From Fulvia fulva (lineage: Eukaryota > Ascomycota > Dothideomycetes > Mycosphaerellales > Mycosphaerellaceae), in the NCBI RefSeq assembly GCF_020509005.1, contig NC_063017.1, positions 3,844,001 to 3,908,000 on the forward strand: a stretch of DNA of 64,000 bases, written 5' to 3'. Shown here in pieces: positions 9,626 through 21,934 of this stretch (within the stretch, counting starts at the first letter, position 1; the number at the start of each line of letters is the position of its first letter). The notes beneath the pieces were generated by a model. That model worked only from the letters and a program-made list of their open reading frames with translations. It was not told the origin of the DNA and made no database searches. Both the position numbers and the translations under genes were made by a program.

Positions 9626-10258
9626 ATGGCAATCGGCGGCGAGAACATCAGCAACGACCTGATCTGGGAGATCACCCGTACGTTTTTACCTCCAACGAGT
9701 TCCGAATAGCAGAGAAGGAGGGAACGAATTGGAGTGTGAAGTGGGATAGGCATTGGGATATTGTGCTGATGGGTTATCTTCATACAGGCGGCAACAATGC
9801 CTTCCTCGTGAAGCGCAAGCAAGCCGGCGGCGTCCAGTTCTCGCGCGACCCTCTCAACTTGGTCAACAAGCACTCCCGCAAGTACGAGGGTTACGTTAAC
9901 GCACAGGTACAGTCCACCTCCCACAACCCCCTCCTACATCACCTCCTAACATGATCATTACCAGGCCATCGGCATCCAACCCGACAGCAACACCATAACC
10001 CTCACAACCAAGACCTCATCCGCCAACAAGCCCGCAAAGCTCTACCAAACTTCCTCCTTCAACGCCTCAACCCCAACCCGCAAGCTCTACAAGTCCGTCG
10101 TCAACTCCACCGCCAAGAAGGGCTACCGCTCGGATCTGCGCGCCGAGGCTGTCGCTCGCGCATCCGCTGTGAGGAGCTCACAGAGGGAGAAGAAGCAGCG
10201 TTCTACTGAGACCAAGTTGAGGGGCGCTAAGGCGAGGAAGGCCGAGGAGTCGTCGTAG
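9626..10258 (+). CDS. rpl28: Large-subunit ribosomal protein eL28 (L28e)
   Basis: Three exons, 9626-9677, 9788-9906 and 9965-10258, code 154 residues. Donors are GTACGT and GTACAG, acceptors ATACAG and TACCAG. Joining exon 1 (ending WEIT) to exon 2 (starting RGGNNAFLVKRK) gives the L28e pattern, a strongly basic protein with a SRDPLNLVNKHSRKY segment and a Lys/Arg/Ala-rich C-terminus. It is a component of the 60S ribosomal subunit; the family is present in animals, plants and many fungi but absent from baker's yeast. The third positions are strongly C-biased, as expected for a highly expressed gene. Confidence 0.93.
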
Positions 10259-10970
10259 ATTCACAACACTTGGGGAGAACGTCTTTGAGTGTGGATTATG
10301 ACATGTGCCTAAGCCGAAGGAAGCGAGCATGATGTGGATATGCCGGAGACTGGCGTTGGGAAGGCTATGGCAGATGACAGATGTCAAGAGCTGGATGCTA
10401 GAGTCGGATCGCATACATAGCGAGCTGGAATGAACAAATGTGAAAGATCAAGTTGGAAAATGTCGAGGGAACTAGTGTACAAAATGCTGCGCTGAAGCTG
10501 GTACTAACGCAAACTCGAAGTCTGGACAGGGTACTCACATCTTGAAGCAGCGAGACGCACGACCGCAAACCCCGTTCGATCATGGATTGGAATTCGCAGG
10601 CGAGAAGGTGAACCCAAACTCGAAAGTAATGATTGCATGTATGGCTCTAATCAACGACCGCTTGATCTAACCACGAATCTCCAGCCAGTACCAAAACGAC
10701 CGCTTCTCACCAGCTGAAAGCCTCTGATACTACTCACTACCCATCTATGCACCCTTGGTAATATCATCAATCGCTCCATCTCTATCCTTGGGCCGCCCTC
10801 TCTCCGCCCTCGCCCTCTTCGCCCTCGCAGCAATCTGCCTTGGGCTCTGGGCTCTGCTCTGTCGGCGTCTCAGAAGGCGGTGGTAGACTCGGCTTTCTGG
10901 AGGGAGTCGTGGGCGTCCGTGAAGGCTGCGGCAATCTCGCACCCTTCGACGGAATCTGGGGAGTTGACCT
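10259..10970. other. Convergent intergenic region, may hold an extra 3' exon
   Basis: This region lies between the stops of the eL28 gene and the HDA2/3-type gene. 10259-10780 shows no gene. 10782-10970 on the minus strand is an open, Ser/Pro-rich frame that could be the last exon of the HDA2/3-type gene if a 48-nt intron at 10971-11018 is spliced. Confidence 0.45.
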
Positions 10971-13900
10971 CTAACCACCAGCAGAGTTCCTCAACGGATG
11001 CCCACCCTTTCCTCTCACCTCTCCAGCAGCAGGACTAGCCTGCCTAGAGCCTCTCCCACCTGCAAGTTTCATAGGACTACCCAAGCGTGGACTGCGTGGC
11101 ACAGAAGATTGTCGTGTCCCCATGCGGCCGCGTGTAGACTCCTTCAGGCGTGTGATTTCCTCATCGCGAAACTTGATTCCCGCCTCTCTGTCTTTGAGCC
11201 TAGATCTGAGTTGTCGGTTCTCCCGGTCAAGAGTCTTCCAGTGCATGTCTTGTGAGATCTGTTGGGCTCGGGCCATTTCGCCTGAAGCTTGCTTTTCCGC
11301 GATGGCCAAACGAGCTTGAAGGTCGTTGTTCTCTGCTTGCAACTCGCGAGCTTTGTTGGAGGAGTCTTGGTACATCGATCGAAACCACTCCATCTCGTTC
11401 TGCGCTTTCTCGACACTCTTGTCGGCTTTTGCCTTGGCAACGTGGGCTGCCTCAGCCTCGAGACGAAGTCGCTCGAAGTCTACACGTTCAGGTACTGAGT
11501 GGTCGAGGAGCTTCGCGTTAGCTGCGTCGAGCTGCTTCTGGAGCTCCGTGCGTTCTGCTTTCAGGGTGCTGTTGTTGTTCTCGGCCACATTCATGCGTTC
11601 GATCGCATTACGGACGCGAGATACCGCACCATCCCGCTCGCGTGACTTGTGGGAAAGATCAGCGCGCTGCTCTTCGTTCCGGTATTGAACCTTTTCCAGG
11701 TCCCTTACGTGGTCCTCAAGTCGCCCTTGCACGCGGTCCAGTTCTGCTTCAAGCTGCTGCTCCCGCACACTCGGTCCGGTTGGGGTGGCAAAGATCGCAT
11801 TCAAACTAGGTTGCGTCGTCTTGCTGCCCAGCGAATCGCTCACGTGAGTGATCTCCATGTCCTGTGGGTTGATCGTGGTCGGCAGCTGCTGTATCTCGTC
11901 GCCCGAAAGTCGAGGTCGCTTGCTAGGATGGCCATTGGAGTCGTGGTCTGTTGATACGTCCGCATGAGAGACCTCAAGCTCTGTCTGAGTCTGGCTATCG
12001 AGATCCTGTATCGGGCTGAGCGAACCCAGTGGCCATTCAGTCGCCTCCGGGTCGTCAAGATACTCTACCAGTTTTCTTGCTGCTTCCTTGGCGTAATCTT
12101 GTCCATCGTGCTCTTTCCTACAAGCCTCGTGTTGGAGCTTTCTGGCCGTTGCAAGGAGTACCCTTGCGCGCACAGCTCGAGGCAGATCAGACGCGAGACA
12201 TCGTTCGATGTGCTCTACAGTCTTGGGTACAACAAGAGTGAGTAGCATGGCCCAACTGTTAGTCCCGGTCATGCCCTTACCCTTCGTATGCCGCCTCGCA
12301 GCACGGATGATTCGATGTCGGTAGTCGGTCGTGCCGTCCATCGAGATCACAATATCAGCATCTTGTGGCATTTCAGTCTCCTTGTCGAGGTCGAGAATCG
12401 TGATGCGAACTTTGTCCTTTCCAGGCTGGCTACTGGGATGGTCTTGCCCCGATCTGCTATAAGTGTAAAACCAGCCACTGCAGAAGGTCTCGAGCATGTC
12501 GGGCACTCTATGCCCTCGTGCAGCTACTGCGACATGTGTTGTCTGGCTCAATTCTTGCAATGCGTCGAATAGCTTCTGGAGGAAGCAGAACTTGCCACTG
12601 CTGTCGACGTCCCACTGAGCCTGTCGATCTGGCTCAGAAGCCTGCGAAAGAGTCTCGTGATTCGTGAGATCCGGATGTGTTGCGAGATCGCGCAATCTCT
12701 GCAGTAGCTTCTCCGCCTCCTCAAGAAGTAGCTCTGCAGGATGTCGTTCAGCCAGTATGCGCTCAATCGCGGCGTTGTGATGATAGATGTTGTTCGAGTA
12801 AGAGTCGCGCTGAGGCCCATTGAACGGGATGGGCACAAGGTGCATATTAGCAACCTCTGGGTCTTCGTTGGGATCCTCAGGCGCCGCCATTGTCACTTCG
12901 TTGGAATTTGTCAAAGGCCTCGTTTGAGGCTCCTGGTAGTCTAAGCCGTTGCTCTGTGCTTGAGGAAGAAGAGTTTCATACCTCTCGGACGTGTTCATCT
13001 CCTCTCTTATCACTGGAGACTCGGGCTCGACCGCCGGTACGGCTGATGGTGACCGCCCGCTGTCTGGTGCAGACAGTCCGGGAGAGGCCATACGAGCCGC
13101 TGCAACTTCAGCATTCATGCTGGGAGGTAGTGAAGAGATCGGCTGTGCATTGTTGATGACCGTGGCAGGTGTCTGAGAGCGTCTTGTTTGCCTGCGGCTC
13201 TCTCGTATCGCTTTGAGCTGGCTAGAAAGCGAGGGTGTCGCTGGCTGCGACGCCGCTGAGGGGTCCATTCTTTCCGGAGATGTATTCGAGATCGATGGAG
13301 TTGGTGTCGGTAGTTTTGGCGGTGCACTTTCGCCGAGCGTCTGCAAGGGTTGTGAAGGTATAGGTGGAAAAGAAGAGGTGTCGACAGATGTGCCCAAGGT
13401 AACGCTGGGTGGTCTCGAAGCCGTGCGCTTGGGAAAAGGCGCGAAGATTGCTCGTCTCTTCGTTGCCGAACCTGGTGCTTTGGACTCGGTTTTGGGAGCG
13501 CTTGACGGTTTGGGAAGCTGAGTCGCGAACGGGAATGATGATTGAGTTGCGGTCGCTTGCTGCGAATGACCGTTGGTCTCACTCTGGGACGCTGGCGCTG
13601 TACCTGGCGGAAGTTCGACAGGTTGAGAGTTATCCTCAACACTACCTTGGAGAGCAGAGGATGATGGCGGGCGTTGTCCGCCAGGAGGTGGGCTGAATTT
13701 AGCCTGAGATAGAAATTGCGCCGAGTCGTTGGAACGGTCGTTGGACGAGTTCTGCCCGTGCTCGTTCTCAGAGCTGATGACAATGTAGTCGCGACTCTGT
13801 TCCGATGTCGAAGGCGCACCTGACTGAGTCTGTGGTGGATCTTGACGTTGCTGTGAGCGCGGCTGCTCTTCTTCTAATGAGGCCCCAGAAGCTTGGATTG

Positions 13901-15657
13901 TAGGCTGTTCTTCGACCACAGAAGTAATGTGGAGATCCTCGTCCGCAGCGCCTCCTTCAGATTGTTCCTCTACTGTCTGCCGAGTTGGCTCGTCCGTGGT
14001 CGTTATGTCGTGACCTGCGGCTACAGATTGGTCTGATGCCTGTACGTGCGATGCAGTAACAGCAAGCTCCTGCTCTGAATCTGATCTGATCGCTGGAGAC
14101 TCGTCACTCGTGTTGGTTTTGTCCGCCAAAGGTTGGTCTGGCTTCGATACCGGTTCTTGAGAGCCGTTCGGAGCTTGCACTTCTCCTGCTATTCTCGTGG
14201 CAGGATTCTCGTCGCTTGCGCTAGTCTCGTACGCGGCAGGTTGCTCTGGCTTCGATACAGCTTCCTGGGGTTCACCTGGAGCTTGCACCTCCTCTGCTTC
14301 CTTCGTCGCAAAATTCTCCCCACTTGCACCAGCCTCGTCAGCGATAGGTGATCGTGGCTGAGGTGCGACCTCTTGCGATACAGAGTCGCCACGCACTGGC
14401 TCAACGACCGCAAGTGGAAAATTCCTCGACTGTGCTTCACCTTCCTGAGTCTCTTCAGGTTCCGGTTCCGGCTCTGCTGCTTGCGTAGGCTGCACTTGCG
14501 AAGTCGCAGGGTCCTGTGTTGACACAGCAGTCTCTAGCTCTGGCACAGGAGAGAAGACTTTGAAGCTCGAAGTCTCGTGAAAATGCTGCTGACTCTGCGA
14601 ATCCGGTACCACTAGGCTGGTATTCTGATCACCGGTAGCTTGGGTCGACGATGGCTGTGGCTGTGCCTGACTAGGCACTGGCTCGTCCGCAGTGCTTCGT
14701 AACACCTCAGTAGTAATAGGTAGTGAAGTAGAAGACTTGAGCGACGAGTCGTGTCGAGAACTTGGTCTAGAACTTGGTCGAGAAGAGTCGCCGTGCTCTG
14801 AGATCCTCTGGTAAGCACCTGCACGGAATCTAGATGGTGGATCGCTCAGCTGTACTGCGAGTGGAATTCCGTTGGACAAGGGATTGTCTGCGGGCACAGA
14901 TGGGAGGCTCTCGTTGTCGTTTTCGGGCTCACTCTCATCGATTTCGAGTTCTGGCTCGGTCTCCACGGGTCCGCTGTCAGATGGAGGAGGAACAACGTCG
15001 TCGTCTTCAGACTTCACAGTCTCAGCATGCGGACCAGGCGAACTGTCGATAGGCGAACTGTCGATGACCCTCCTTGATCTGCCAGGCTTCCTCGCTGGCG
15101 CAGACAAGCGCTCGGCTGCCTTCTTAGGTTTTCGACCTCGCTCCTTCGGCTGAGGAGTAGCAGATGTGCCTGCTGCGACTCTGGCCCCTTGATCTCACTG
15201 TCAGTAGGTAGTACACTTCCAGCACTTGCGAGACTTACTCTTCGTAGCCTCCCAGTCCTCAATAGCAAGCTCGTTGGCGTTCGCTTTCAGCTCCCAGGTC
15301 GGCTCGTACTTTTCGCCAGTCTCTGAGTCGTCTTCCCAGTCGATCAGGTACTTTCCGCCCTTCTCGTTAATGATAGCTCTAAGCTTGTAGTCCTTCTCGT
15401 AGTCGATAGTTCCGTGTGGATGTGGCGAAGCAGATGGTCCCGGTGCTGTGATGTGTCAACAAACGTATCACGAGACCTCACAACGGGTAGATGGGGGTGG
15501 CATTGCACGACACAATGCCAACGAGTCGTGGTGTATGACTGCGATATGATATCAGAGTAAGTGACATACCGTCAGTGGTAGGAGCGCGCTTCACCCGCTT
15601 GGACGAGGTAGATGCTTTCGAAGTTGATGTAGCGATACCGCGCTTACGTTTCGGCAT
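10971..15657 (-). CDS. Chromodomain protein with HDA2/3-type domain (class II histone deacetylase complex subunit)
   Basis: Three exons, 15657-15570, 15445-15239 and 15187-10971, code 1503 residues. Donors are GTATGT and GTAAGT, acceptors ATCACAG and ATCAAG. Residues about 47-98 form a chromodomain (KYLIDWEDDSETGEKYEPTWE). Then come AT-hook-like basic runs (RGRKPKK, RKPGRSRR), about 750 residues of low-complexity Ser/Pro/Glu/Gln-rich sequence, an HDA2/3-type helicase-like domain at about 880-1170, and a coiled coil to about 1430. Similar proteins read methylated H3K9 or partner HDA1-class deacetylases in heterochromatin silencing (in Neurospora the HP1/CDP-2/HDA-1/CHAP complex). Which subunit this matches is not decided here. 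An alternative last intron could extend the C-terminus. Confidence 0.82.
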
Positions 15658-16276
15658 TATGCCGAGTTGCACTGTGTAGAAACTGCCATCATTCAAATCA
15701 GTCGTTATCGTGTAATGATGTCGTGTTGTCTCGCAAACAAGCGCTAGATGGTCGCGAATGGGTAGGAGGTCAACTCACAACTTGGAGGATGGAGTCGCGC
15801 TGGTCTGGAGTCGCGCTGGTCTGGAGTCTTGGCGAGTCTCGCAACCCGATACCGAGAGGGCTGATGGATGTTGGCTGATGTTGATCTCGAAAGGGATACT
15901 GATGGCTGCAGCAAGAATACTTGTTTGTCAGTGTTGGGTCAAGTCGTGTGACTGTGTTGGAAACAACCAAAAGTGTCGAGCGAAGTGAGAATAAATGCGA
16001 CTTGGAAGGAACAATGGTCAATTGTCATGCATGCAAGAACACGCGCATAGACAGGGTTCACGCGGCGACGTGTAGCACACACCACATTTTCAATTCACTT
16101 GCTACATTTGCGAGTGAGCACGATTTTCTGCGTGCGCGCGACGAACTCTTCGCGTCTTCATCGCTCGATGGGAACTCGACTTCTTCCCTTCCGCCAGTGC
16201 TGTTTCTGGCTCTCTCGGAAACGAACACCACAACGCCTCGCTTCTGCCAACAACATCTCTCATGCAATGCGATTGT
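15658..16276. promoter_or_regulatory. Upstream region of the HDA2/3-type gene
   Basis: 619 bp between two minus-strand genes, holding the promoter of the chromodomain gene and the 3' UTR of the GFA gene. A near-duplicated 16-nt word (GGTCTGGAGTCGCGCT-like) occurs at about 15790-15826. No gene is evident. Confidence 0.4.
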
Positions 16277-17110
16277 CTAGTTACCCTCCTTGTGGGTACC
16301 CTTCTCGAACGAGCTGCGGTTCTTCTGCTCGTCGACACGGCGGCGCTCGAGGTCACGAACCATGTCTGGCGGGCTATCCTCGATGAGGTGAGAGTCCTCG
16401 CCCTCATTCAGGCCAGTCCACTTTGGCAGGCCGTCTGGAATGTCCATGACACGCTGGCTGTAGAACATGTGCATTCTGTTGTTATGTCAGTGAGCTGGGT
16501 CATCTCGAAGACAGTAAGGACAATCTCACCTTGGCTTGAAGTTCTCCTTATCCTTGTCAGACTTGAAGTGGATCAGACTTGGAAACAGCAGAATCATGTT
16601 GCGGCCCTCATCCATGATCGGGCTGTGGCAGAAGCTGCAGCGAACCTTGCAAGGCAATTGATGCTCGACAGACTTAGTCGATGGATCGTACCACTCGAGG
16701 TTGTGGTGGCCGTTCTTGAAGTTGATGTCATCCTTCTTGAAGATAGCAGCCCACTGGAATGGTGCAGCGTGCTGGGTCTGACAGGTAGTGCAGTGGCACA
16801 ACTTGCTATCCAACGGCTCCTCTCTGCTCAGCTCGTACTCGACCTTGCCGCAATGGCAGCTGGCTTCATAGCGGTGCTTGAAGTGCTCGTTGCTGTCGTG
16901 GATTCTGTATGGTGCTCTCTTCTTCCACTCCTCCACACCCTCGCTGTCTCTCTCGGGTTCTGGTGCCATCTTGGTGGCTGAGAAGTTTCTTATCGTAGTG
17001 AAGGCAGGCGTGAAGTGACGATCGATCAACTGCGTGCGGGCGGTGGCTCGTGAAAGGGTTCGTGTTGCAAGGCTGGTATAGGCCGGCCTGAGAGTCTTCA
17101 AGCTCATCAA
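16277..17110 (-). CDS. GFA/CENP-V-fold (Mss4-like) zinc protein with mitochondrial-type leader
   Basis: Two exons, 17110-16530 and 16475-16277, code 259 residues. The intron has donor GTGAGA and acceptor AACAACAG, and the joint reads FKPR-MHMFYS. The metal-binding pattern of the glutathione-dependent formaldehyde-activating enzyme-like fold is clear: CHCG near residue 85, CHCTTC near 106 and CSFC near 160. The first 47 residues are rich in Arg, Thr, Ser and Ala with no acid (RNFSATKM at the end), typical of a mitochondrial presequence; a second Met at 48 would give a cytosolic form. The substrate is unknown. GFA-fold proteins of fungi are numerous, so a formaldehyde role should not be assumed. 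Confidence 0.82.
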
Positions 17111-17430
17111 TGAGGTGGAAAAATTGGGAGTGTTACGGTGGTCGTTTGAGAGTGGGATGCATTAACGGTGCAAACAAAGGGGAAAGATGCATCATACTTA
17201 TCCTGCCTGCGTTCCACATATGCGCTCGCGTGCTTCAATGACCTGGTAATGACGCATGGAAACGAAACGAGGAGAGGAAGGCGCGACTGGAAAGAAGGCA
17301 CGGATCACTGCACGACGCGGGGCGAAACTCAATCTTGCAGATCGTTAGACTTCGAAGATTAGGTTGTGCACCATCATCACGCGCTAGACATCAAGGACGA
17401 CTTCATGATTGCTGTGATACATGTAGTAGG
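17111..17430. other. Intergenic, no gene seen
   Basis: 320 bp with the promoter of the GFA-fold gene and the 3' UTR of the 5-phosphatase gene. Small open frames on both strands lack any recognisable feature. Confidence 0.4.
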
Positions 17431-20400
17431 CTACGATACTGTGCCCTGTAGTGCTGTAGCGGCTTCTTTAGGAGACATGCCCAGGATATTGGTGAGGTAT
17501 TCGAGTCTGTCAAGCATGTTAGCACTGATCATCGCATCTCCAGACCATCGACACTTACTGTGCAGCGCGAGCAATGCGCTGGCTCACGCCTTCAAACTCC
17601 TTCCCACACTTCTCCCACACAACGTCCCTCTTGTCCTGATCAACAGTCTTGATGCGCAGTCGTAGCCTTCCACTCACAGGACGATGATCGGATATCCTCA
17701 ACTGATCCCACCTCTGGTAGTCCTCGAGCTTGACCTTACCAAGCCCGCGATAGAGTATCCGATCACACCATGCCGGCGCCCTTTTCTTCTCCGATGTGTC
17801 ATAATCGTCAGTATGTACGTTGTATTTGTAGGTCGGCGCGAACGTGATCTGAGACTCCTGGAACGCTCGTAAGCGGAATCCGGGATTCTTCTTTCTGCTC
17901 AGTAGCAGCTGGTCACGCTCGAGCAGTTTCGCAAGGTTACCTTGTTGGACCTGCTTGATCACCGCGTCTCTCCCCATCGTATCGATCCGGTAATTAAGAT
18001 CACCGTTCAAAACACATATCTCATGATCCATTATCATGCTGCCATCGCCACCGCCAGCGAAGACATCGCCATGGTCTGCTTCGCTTTGGTCGAGTGGATA
18101 CGGCGGCAGCGCGTTAGCTTCCAGTATTTCCGCGATGTCGTTGTTACGATGCATTGTGTGGGTCTGTCCTGCAGCAAGATGGCAGTTGATGAAGCACAGA
18201 CTGCTGTCATCCATGACCATGCGCAAGATCAGAGCTCCCTTGTTGCCGTGGTGGCCACCCATGCCTCGCTTGACCTCCGAGGTGTGCACATGTCGTATAC
18301 GTGGACGGATGGAAGCTCTGACGAAGATGCAGGTGAACAGTCCTACCATACTCGCAGTGTGTAACAGGGTGTACGTCTCGCTGTTTGGCATGTGGTCGTC
18401 GAGACTCTTCGCAAGATGGTCTCGCCATGCTCGGTATTGGCGCGACATATGCTCCTGGTCAGCAGGATCTTTCTTCTTGCTCTTGAACAGCGATTTGGCG
18501 GTGACCTTCTTGTCTTCAAGGTCGACGAGCTCTTGGAACCCGAATACGAAGATGTCGGGTGCCTCGCGATACGTCATGAACTCGCGGAGGAACTCATTGT
18601 CGTCATGACTGTGGCCGAGATGCGAGGGCTTCGAAGCTCCAGCATTCCATGTCAGTACCGCCGCAGTCATCTCCCTGAAGGTGCAGAATTCTGAATCGCG
18701 ACTGTGCATCTGGCTTTCAACCCAGTCGTCCTGCAGCATACCGTCCCAGATCCTCAGAAGCTGATCAGTCCCCAATGTGACAACATTGAGACGGCCCATC
18801 TTCCACATGGCCGAGGGATCCGCCTGAATTCCAAGAATAGGCTTCTCGTGGGCCTTCCAGTCCTTCTTCACAGTCCATGGACTTGTAGAAGTGTCGTATA
18901 CATAGGCCATTCCCGTGCTATAGCCTGCCCAGAGGTAGTCACCGACACCTGTAAGAGAACTTATCTTATACAGGCTGACGTTGACAACTGCTTGGCATGT
19001 GTAGTTCTTGCGATTGTACACGCTCACCTTCCCGTCAGAATGGCCGAAGTAGATGAGCTCCTGTTTGCCATCCAAGGTGGCACCGCAGGTTATTTCACCG
19101 GCGGATGGCTGATTGAGAGGACTCTTTAGCACTTGAAAGTCCGTATCTGACTGGACACTAGGGTAGTACACCCTGATGTCCCTGCCTTGTGCTATCCAAA
19201 GCTGCCTGCCGGTGGCAATCGCATAGCTTTGGTTCTTTGGGACGCGCCAATTGTGGGTCTGTGAGTCCAGACTCGGCATACCCTTATGATCTGGCCGCCA
19301 TACGTACAGGTCGCCTCCATCGTCCATAGTCCAGAGTTCGGAAGCATAGCGGAACATGCAAATCACTTCTCGTCTTGGGTGCGCATTGGTCTTTGTCTTC
19401 ACGATACGCTCAGACGGTATGTCGACTTCGTGTATGTCACCAGAATTGGTTCCGAGCCACATCCGTTTGCCTTCGTCTTCTATTTCAGGTGAGGGCTTGA
19501 AAACGATGGAAGTGACTTTGACATTCTCCTTTTGGTTCTCCAGTTGCAGAAGCTGCGCGCCAGTCCGTATATTCCAGGCTTTCGTGATGTATCCACTCGT
19601 GCATAGATACTCGCCGCAGATCGCGAATAGCCTCGTGTCATATTCGGTTGGGATCTGCCAAGGCCTGACTTTGAACTTCGGTGCTCGTCGATTTGCTTGC
19701 GTCGCATCCGGGAAGTCTTGTGGACCTGCCACTTGATCACTATTCAAGCCGTACGGGGCAATATCCTCTTGGTCGTCACGCGAATGTCCAGCTCCATCAT
19801 GCGTGGTAATCGCGGAAGCTGTAGCCGTGGGCGGTGGCGGCGGAGGACGTCGAGAGTCCATGGATCTACGTGGTGCAGGTATCGCCGGAGCTGTGGATGG
19901 AGGCTTCGCTCTTTGTAAATCTTGTGTCAACATTGACCTGGGCGCAGCTTGTACCGCGGGCGCAGAAGAAGGTATTGCTACGCCGCCAAAGCCTTGCGAT
20001 AGAGCCGATTTGTGCGCAGTCTTTATGGCTGGGATCCGGGGCACACTCTCTGCCTCGGCGGCAGCAAATGGTCGCCGTAGCCCATCAGACGACTTCCTCG
20101 TTGCCAGCACATTGGAGAGCTTGCTTGGACTGGCCCTGCCCGAGCGAGCTTTGGGAGGGCTGTGACGACGAGTCTGCAATTCAGGTCTCACTGGCAGCCT
20201 CGGCCTATCTTCTTGTAGGTCTTCAGTGCTTGGAGCTTGTCGACCCTGGATTGATCGATACCGCGCAGGCATTGTTGGCGATCGCGTGAAGCCATTAGCG
20301 CGCGGATCTTTGTTCGCTGCGACTGCAGGATGAGTCGGCGCTGAGGTCCAGCTGTCCGGTAGTGAAGACGACTCCACAAATGATGCATCGGATTCACCAC

Positions 20401-21319
20401 GCGCACGGCTAGCAAAGGACGCATCAGAATCGCCACGAAGTCGTTGTGCCCAAGAGGCATCAGAATCGTTACGAGGTCTCTGCGTCACAGGAGCAGCAGT
20501 CGTCGACTTTTGAGGAGGCTGCTTCGGTATTGGTAGACCCTTCCTGCCATCGGGCGAGCTGCCCTCGCTACTGGGTGGCGTACTAAAAGGTGAAATGCTC
20601 CGATCAGACAAGTGTGCCTCAGCCTCCGGGGCAGCGAGGTTGCTGGGCTTTTTGGCCAAGACAAGTGGTTTTGTAGGGACTCTCGGCTTCGCAGCTCGAT
20701 TGATCGACGGCGCTTCTTTCTTAGGCTCCTGCTTTAAATTGAAATTCGGTGCCGGGAGTTGAGGCGCATCTTTGGCGACAGGTGAATCTGCAGATTGCAA
20801 GAACGCAGCTGCTCGAGCTTCCAGCGCGGGAGTAGCAGCCCTACTGATATTCCGCGAGTGAGACTTGGGCGATTCTGACGTTCGTTGTGGTGTTAGAGGT
20901 TGGACCGGAGTGCTGCCAAGGGATGTGGACGAGCGCATATCGATCGAGAATGTCTTCTGCGGTGATCGAGGGGAGTCCACTGTGACCAAAGGCGGAGAGT
21001 GCGGGTGTGGTGTATTGAACATGATAGAAGAGGGTCGTGGTGGAGGCGGGCCTGGCTTCAACTTTCGTGCTGTCGGTGCGATCGGTGTCGTCGGTACCAC
21101 AGGAGCCCCAGCGGTACTCGATCCCGTCCCGACTGCACTGCTTTCTCCTCCAGCAGTCTTCGGTCTCGCTCCTGTATTTTGTGCGCTGAGCCATGCTGGC
21201 TTCTGCCCGACGGGCGACGGAGGTGCGGCATCGTCCTTCCCTAGGCTCTCGAACTGCGATCGCAGTGCCGAAAGTGGTCTCAAAGATGTGGTATCCGGCC
21301 CATCTCGATTCTGTGCCAT
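17431..21319 (-). CDS. WD40-inositol polyphosphate 5-phosphatase
   Basis: Two exons, 21319-17559 and 17506-17431, code 1278 residues. The stop that follows exon 1 directly (TAA at 17557-17555) lies inside the intron donor GTAAGT; the 52-nt intron has branch GTGCTAACA and acceptor TTGACAG and adds a 25-residue tail (from LEYLTNILG). The N-terminal half is disordered and Pro/Ser-rich. A WD40-like region spans about 570-860. The catalytic domain follows to about 1230, with motifs LTWNAG, HGNKGALI, INCHLAAGQ, LNGDLNYR, PAWCDRILY and SDHRPVSG. Known relatives remove the 5-phosphate of PI(4,5)P2 or related inositides. A SAC domain is absent, so it is not a synaptojanin type. All key catalytic motifs are present. 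Confidence 0.92.
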
Positions 21320-21934
21320 ATTGATGTTACTCCTCTATTGCAGCATCGGAGGTGTGTATTGGTAACAATATAGGCAGCCGTAAAGTTCGTGTCCTCAAGG
21401 CCCAGACATTGCTCTTCCCAGTCCCTCTCCATTCACTGCTGTCCATGCGCGCGTCGTGTTATTGCTATGGCAGTCGATGTAGAGAAAGTTGGACATTCAT
21501 GCCGACAGGCCTCAAACCTACGAGGCCGTCATTCCGCACAGTCCCTGGCGTTCGTTGCAGCGGTTGTGGAAGTCGTGGGGAAAGGGCGATCGGCTGGCAG
21601 TTGCGACGGGCTGTGTGCTGCAGTGATTTGTAGGTGGGACTCCTTTTGCCTCTCTCGTATTCACTGGTCGTGTAGGGGTTGTTGTTGTGTGCCTGAGAAC
21701 GGAGGCTTAGACTTTCATACGAGAGCGAAAGCCACGCCGCGTCACGTTGTGTGAAGAGCGCCTTCCGGATCAACGTTTCACAGCACTCGGCCGTCGGCAA
21801 CTGGACCCTTGCATGTTTCCCCCCCGGAAGGCGCGTCTTAATTTCGGCGGCAAGCACGAGCGTGAAGACACAAACAACATCTGGGACTGTCGATACCATA
21901 GCGCAGCAGCCACTCTTGTAAAGACATAGCCAAG
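21320..21934. promoter_or_regulatory. Divergent promoter between 5-phosphatase and CHY genes
   Basis: 615 bp between two opposite start codons. It contains C-rich runs (CCCCCCCGG near 21820) but no clear gene or named operator. Confidence 0.45.

Noticed and set aside
9442..9954. Open frame reading into the eL28 gene
   Set aside because: It is 5' UTR and intron 1 read through into exon 2; the spliced model from 9626 gives the proper protein start.
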